Source: Paraburkholderia sp. BL9I2N2 (lineage in GTDB: Bacteria; Pseudomonadota; Gammaproteobacteria; Burkholderiales; Burkholderiaceae). From it: a stretch of 64,000 bases of DNA. This document shows positions 62,241 through 64,000 of the stretch, piece by piece. The stretch's first letter is position 1, and the number at the start of each line of letters is the position of its first letter. Made by a program: the position numbers and the translations under genes. The DNA is taken from assembly GCF_004339745.1 (NCBI RefSeq), contig NZ_SMGP01000003.1, positions 62,001 to 126,000 of the forward strand, in the 5' to 3' direction. The notes beneath the pieces are model-generated. The model saw only the letters and a list, made by a program, of their open reading frames with translations, made no database searches and was not told where the DNA came from.

Positions 62241-63197
62241 ATGCACCGGATTGGCTTCATAGTGCCGAGAAGATTTCAGATGATGAGCCTCGCGGCCCTT
62301 ACGGTATTCGAGATCGCGAACATGCCGCCGAGAGGCCAGTGCTACGACGTCCATCTCCTGTCTGAACACGGTGGTCCTGTTGTATCTTCGGGTGGAATGA
62401 CACTGGAAACCGAGGCGTTTGGCGACCCGGCATTCGACACGGTCATCGTCGGCTCAATCACTGAAATGAAAATGCCCGCTTCCGATGCTCCCGTAGTTGC
62501 ATTCGTGAAAGAGGCTGCCAAGGCATCCAGACGGATAGCCTCGATCTGCAGTGGCGCATTTGTCCTTGCCGAGGCGGGACTCCTGGATGGCAGACGCGCA
62601 ACCATGCATTGGGCACACGCATCCGAATTCAGAGCGCGATTCCCGAAAGTCCGCACAGAAGAAGACCGGATATTTGTCAACGACGGTCCAGTCTGGACTT
62701 CGGCGGGAATGACGGCCGGCATCGACCTCGGCCTGGCGTTGCTCGATAACGACCTCGGCCCCGACGCCGCAAAAATGGTTGCCCGAATTCTCGTCATGAA
62801 TCAGCGTCGGCTTGGTGGTCAGATGCAGCATTCCGCGTTACTGGACATGACGCCGAAATCCGATCGGATCGAATTGGTCCTCGCGCATATTCGCCGTAAC
62901 CTGCGCAATCCGCTCACCATTGAGGAGCTCGCGGACGTCGCAAACCTCAGCCCTCGCCAGTTCAGCCGCGCCTTCGTCGCCGAGACCGGTCAGTCGCCGG
63001 CCAAAGCTGTGGAACAGCTTCGCCTGGAAGCAGCCAGATTCATGATTGAGCACGGCCGCCACACGATTAACGTGGTGGCGCAGGAAACGGGTTTCTCGGA
63101 TCGGGAACGTATGCGGCGTGCGTTCCTCCGAACGTTTGGTGTACCTGCCGATGTCCTGCGTAGGAGCGCCCGCGCGGCACCGGCCGCCGGCAACTGA
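62241..63197 (+). CDS. GlxA family AraC-type transcriptional regulator (DJ-1/PfpI domain)
   Basis: A 318-residue regulator. N-terminal DJ-1/PfpI domain: MHRIGFIVPRRFQMMSLAAL, DTVIVGS and the nucleophile-elbow-like SICSGAFVLAEAGLLDGRRA with TMHW. C-terminal AraC domain: two HTHs, with LTIEELADVANLSPRQFSRA, FVAETGQSPAKAVEQLRLEA and VAQETGFSDRERMRRAFLRT, then FGVPADVLRR. I chose ATG 62241; the frame extends upstream but without domain content. It is divergent from nitrilase across 218 bp. Confidence 0.87.
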   Translation: MHRIGFIVPRRFQMMSLAALTVFEIANMPPRGQCYDVHLLSEHGGPVVSSGGMTLETEAFGDPAFDTVIVGSITEMKMPASDAPVVAFVKEAAKASRRIASICSGAFVLAEAGLLDGRRATMHWAHASEFRARFPKVRTEEDRIFVNDGPVWTSAGMTAGIDLGLALLDNDLGPDAAKMVARILVMNQRRLGGQMQHSALLDMTPKSDRIELVLAHIRRNLRNPLTIEELADVANLSPRQFSRAFVAETGQSPAKAVEQLRLEAARFMIEHGRHTINVVAQETGFSDRERMRRAFLRTFGVPADVLRRSARAAPAAGN

Positions 63198-63524
63198 CGT
63201 CGCCTGGCGCAGCGACCCTGGCCCACGCGCACGGCTCACCCAAAGGCGGCCGGTGGACGAGCGAAGCAGACGGTCGGATGTCAGCGTCGCAGCGATGGCG
63301 AACGGCGCAAACTCTCCGCCCGCTGCCCCATGCGTGAGGGGCAGTTTCCCGTGGCACGTAAAGCGGTGATCTGCGGCAGACGACCCGGAGCGCCCAGCCA
63401 TCGCTACAAAAAGCAGACACGTGACGCACTTGATCAGTTCGGAGTTGCTCCATTGCCGCTATCCATGTGCGCATTTCAAGTACCTGCAGCACAGATTTGC
63501 CCGCGCCGCCTAGTGGCGAGGACC
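63198..63524. other. Intergenic region
   Basis: No supported gene between the regulator and the DoxX-family gene; open frames on both strands lack ribosome sites and recognisable motifs. Confidence 0.45.
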
Positions 63525-63869
63525 TCAACCGCGGAGCGCCACAGTAGCCACAACGAGAGCCGAGAAGATCAGCGCCGGGGCGAGATGCCGGAACGGCTCC
63601 CGATTTCTTAGCAACGTGAAGAGCGCGCCAAGCATGATCGCGCCGGCGAGCGTTAGGCCCAAAACTCTGGTTTGTTGTCCAAGAAGAAGTGCTGCACTGA
63701 GCAACTCGAGCGCGCCACAGAGCAACTGAAACCAAGCCGGGTAACCCCAGCGTGCGAAGTCGCGCTTCACCGCGCCGCGTCGTGCGAGATTGACGACCCC
63801 AGCAACGGCGAACAGAACCGCTACGATCACCGCGAGAATCGATTCGAAAGATGCAGTGTTTAACGCCAT
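63525..63869 (-). CDS. DoxX-like family membrane protein
   Basis: A 114-residue protein with four hydrophobic segments: ILAVIVAVLFAVAGVVNLAR, FQLLCGALELLSAALLL, LGLTLAGAIMLGALFTLLRN and LAPALIFSALVVATVAL. The G-LEL-SA-LLL segment is the DoxX/DoxD signature. ATG 63869 has GGAG 7 nt upstream; the ATG 6 nt earlier is too close. Family roles include quinone-linked or stress-related membrane functions; none can be assigned here. Confidence 0.8.
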   Translation of the reverse strand: MALNTASFESILAVIVAVLFAVAGVVNLARRGAVKRDFARWGYPAWFQLLCGALELLSAALLLGQQTRVLGLTLAGAIMLGALFTLLRNREPFRHLAPALIFSALVVATVALRG

Positions 63870-64000
63870 GGTCATGCTCCGTTGCTTTGCTGAAAGTGCT
63901 TCTGTAAAGAGAGGTCCGCAATCAAGCCGCGGCCGTGGGGTTCCCACGCAAGAACTCGCCGGGCATGCTGGCCGCTTACCGTCTGGTCGAGCGCCAGTGC

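Noticed and set aside
1..64000. CRISPR arrays, tRNA or rRNA genes, prophage genes
   Set aside because: No regularly spaced repeats, cloverleaf-like or rRNA-like sequence and no phage structural or integrase genes were noticed on reading.

Overview
The window looks like an accessory, catabolism-rich stretch of a Burkholderiales genome, most like Paraburkholderia or Caballeronia. This is inferred from the GC-rich coding style, a classic Burkholderia-type porin, a DUF4148 protein, DUF1488 and DUF3303 proteins and several small Burkholderia-type ORFs. There are no rRNA, tRNA or CRISPR features. Fully intact operons alternate with many short decayed gene remnants.

0-16.7 kb is a candidate aromatic/polyphenol degradation region. 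A two-subunit molybdenum transhydroxylase-like enzyme with an SCP2-like N-terminal extension leads it. It is followed by a decayed flavoprotein, a 4,5-dihydroxyphthalate-decarboxylase-like protein, an orphan sugar-type binding protein with ABC remnants, a divergent beta-keto acid cleavage enzyme (BKACE), a homogentisate-dioxygenase-like cupin, a SnoaL-like protein, a Gfo/Idh/MocA (Gal80-like) oxidoreductase, a MarR regulator, an SDR, an NTF2-like protein and a second SnoaL gene. Four promoters here share a -35/-10 pair with exactly 17 bp spacing and an ATA-rich downstream element, so the block is probably one regulon. The SnoaL + Gfo/Idh pair was duplicated and the second Gfo/Idh copy is a pseudogene. 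N- and C-terminal pieces of a flavoprotein flank the central 12 kb.

16.7-37 kb is a mosaic: an intact IS110-type transposase, a porin, a Tat-exported phospholipase C, two regulator/enzyme pairs, a secreted hydrolase, a PQQ-type sugar dehydrogenase lipoprotein and a berberine-bridge-like oxidase. Mixed in are remnants of BamA, a methyltransferase, PEBP, an FNR-type regulator and ExbD. Two genes below 60 codons (a 52-aa membrane protein and a 54-aa zinc-ribbon protein) also lie here.

36.7-45.2 kb is a compact minus-strand operon: binding protein, two permeases, a small membrane protein, two ATPases, then DhaL and DhaK, with a LacI-type regulator upstream. It resembles rhizobial glycerol ABC systems joined to dihydroxyacetone kinase.

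46-55.7 kb is a second catabolic block: tautomerase, canonical BKACE and aldehyde dehydrogenase on the minus strand; DUF1330, enoyl-CoA hydratase, CoA-transferase, fumarylacetoacetase, MFS transporter and TetR on the plus strand. An ATGTTAAC-type palindromic motif recurs at its promoters and upstream of the TetR gene.

55.8-64 kb holds an HxlR/old-yellow-enzyme pair, an MFS exporter, a DUF4148 protein, an orphan double-glycine leader peptide gene, a nitrilase, a GlxA-type AraC regulator and a DoxX-family protein.
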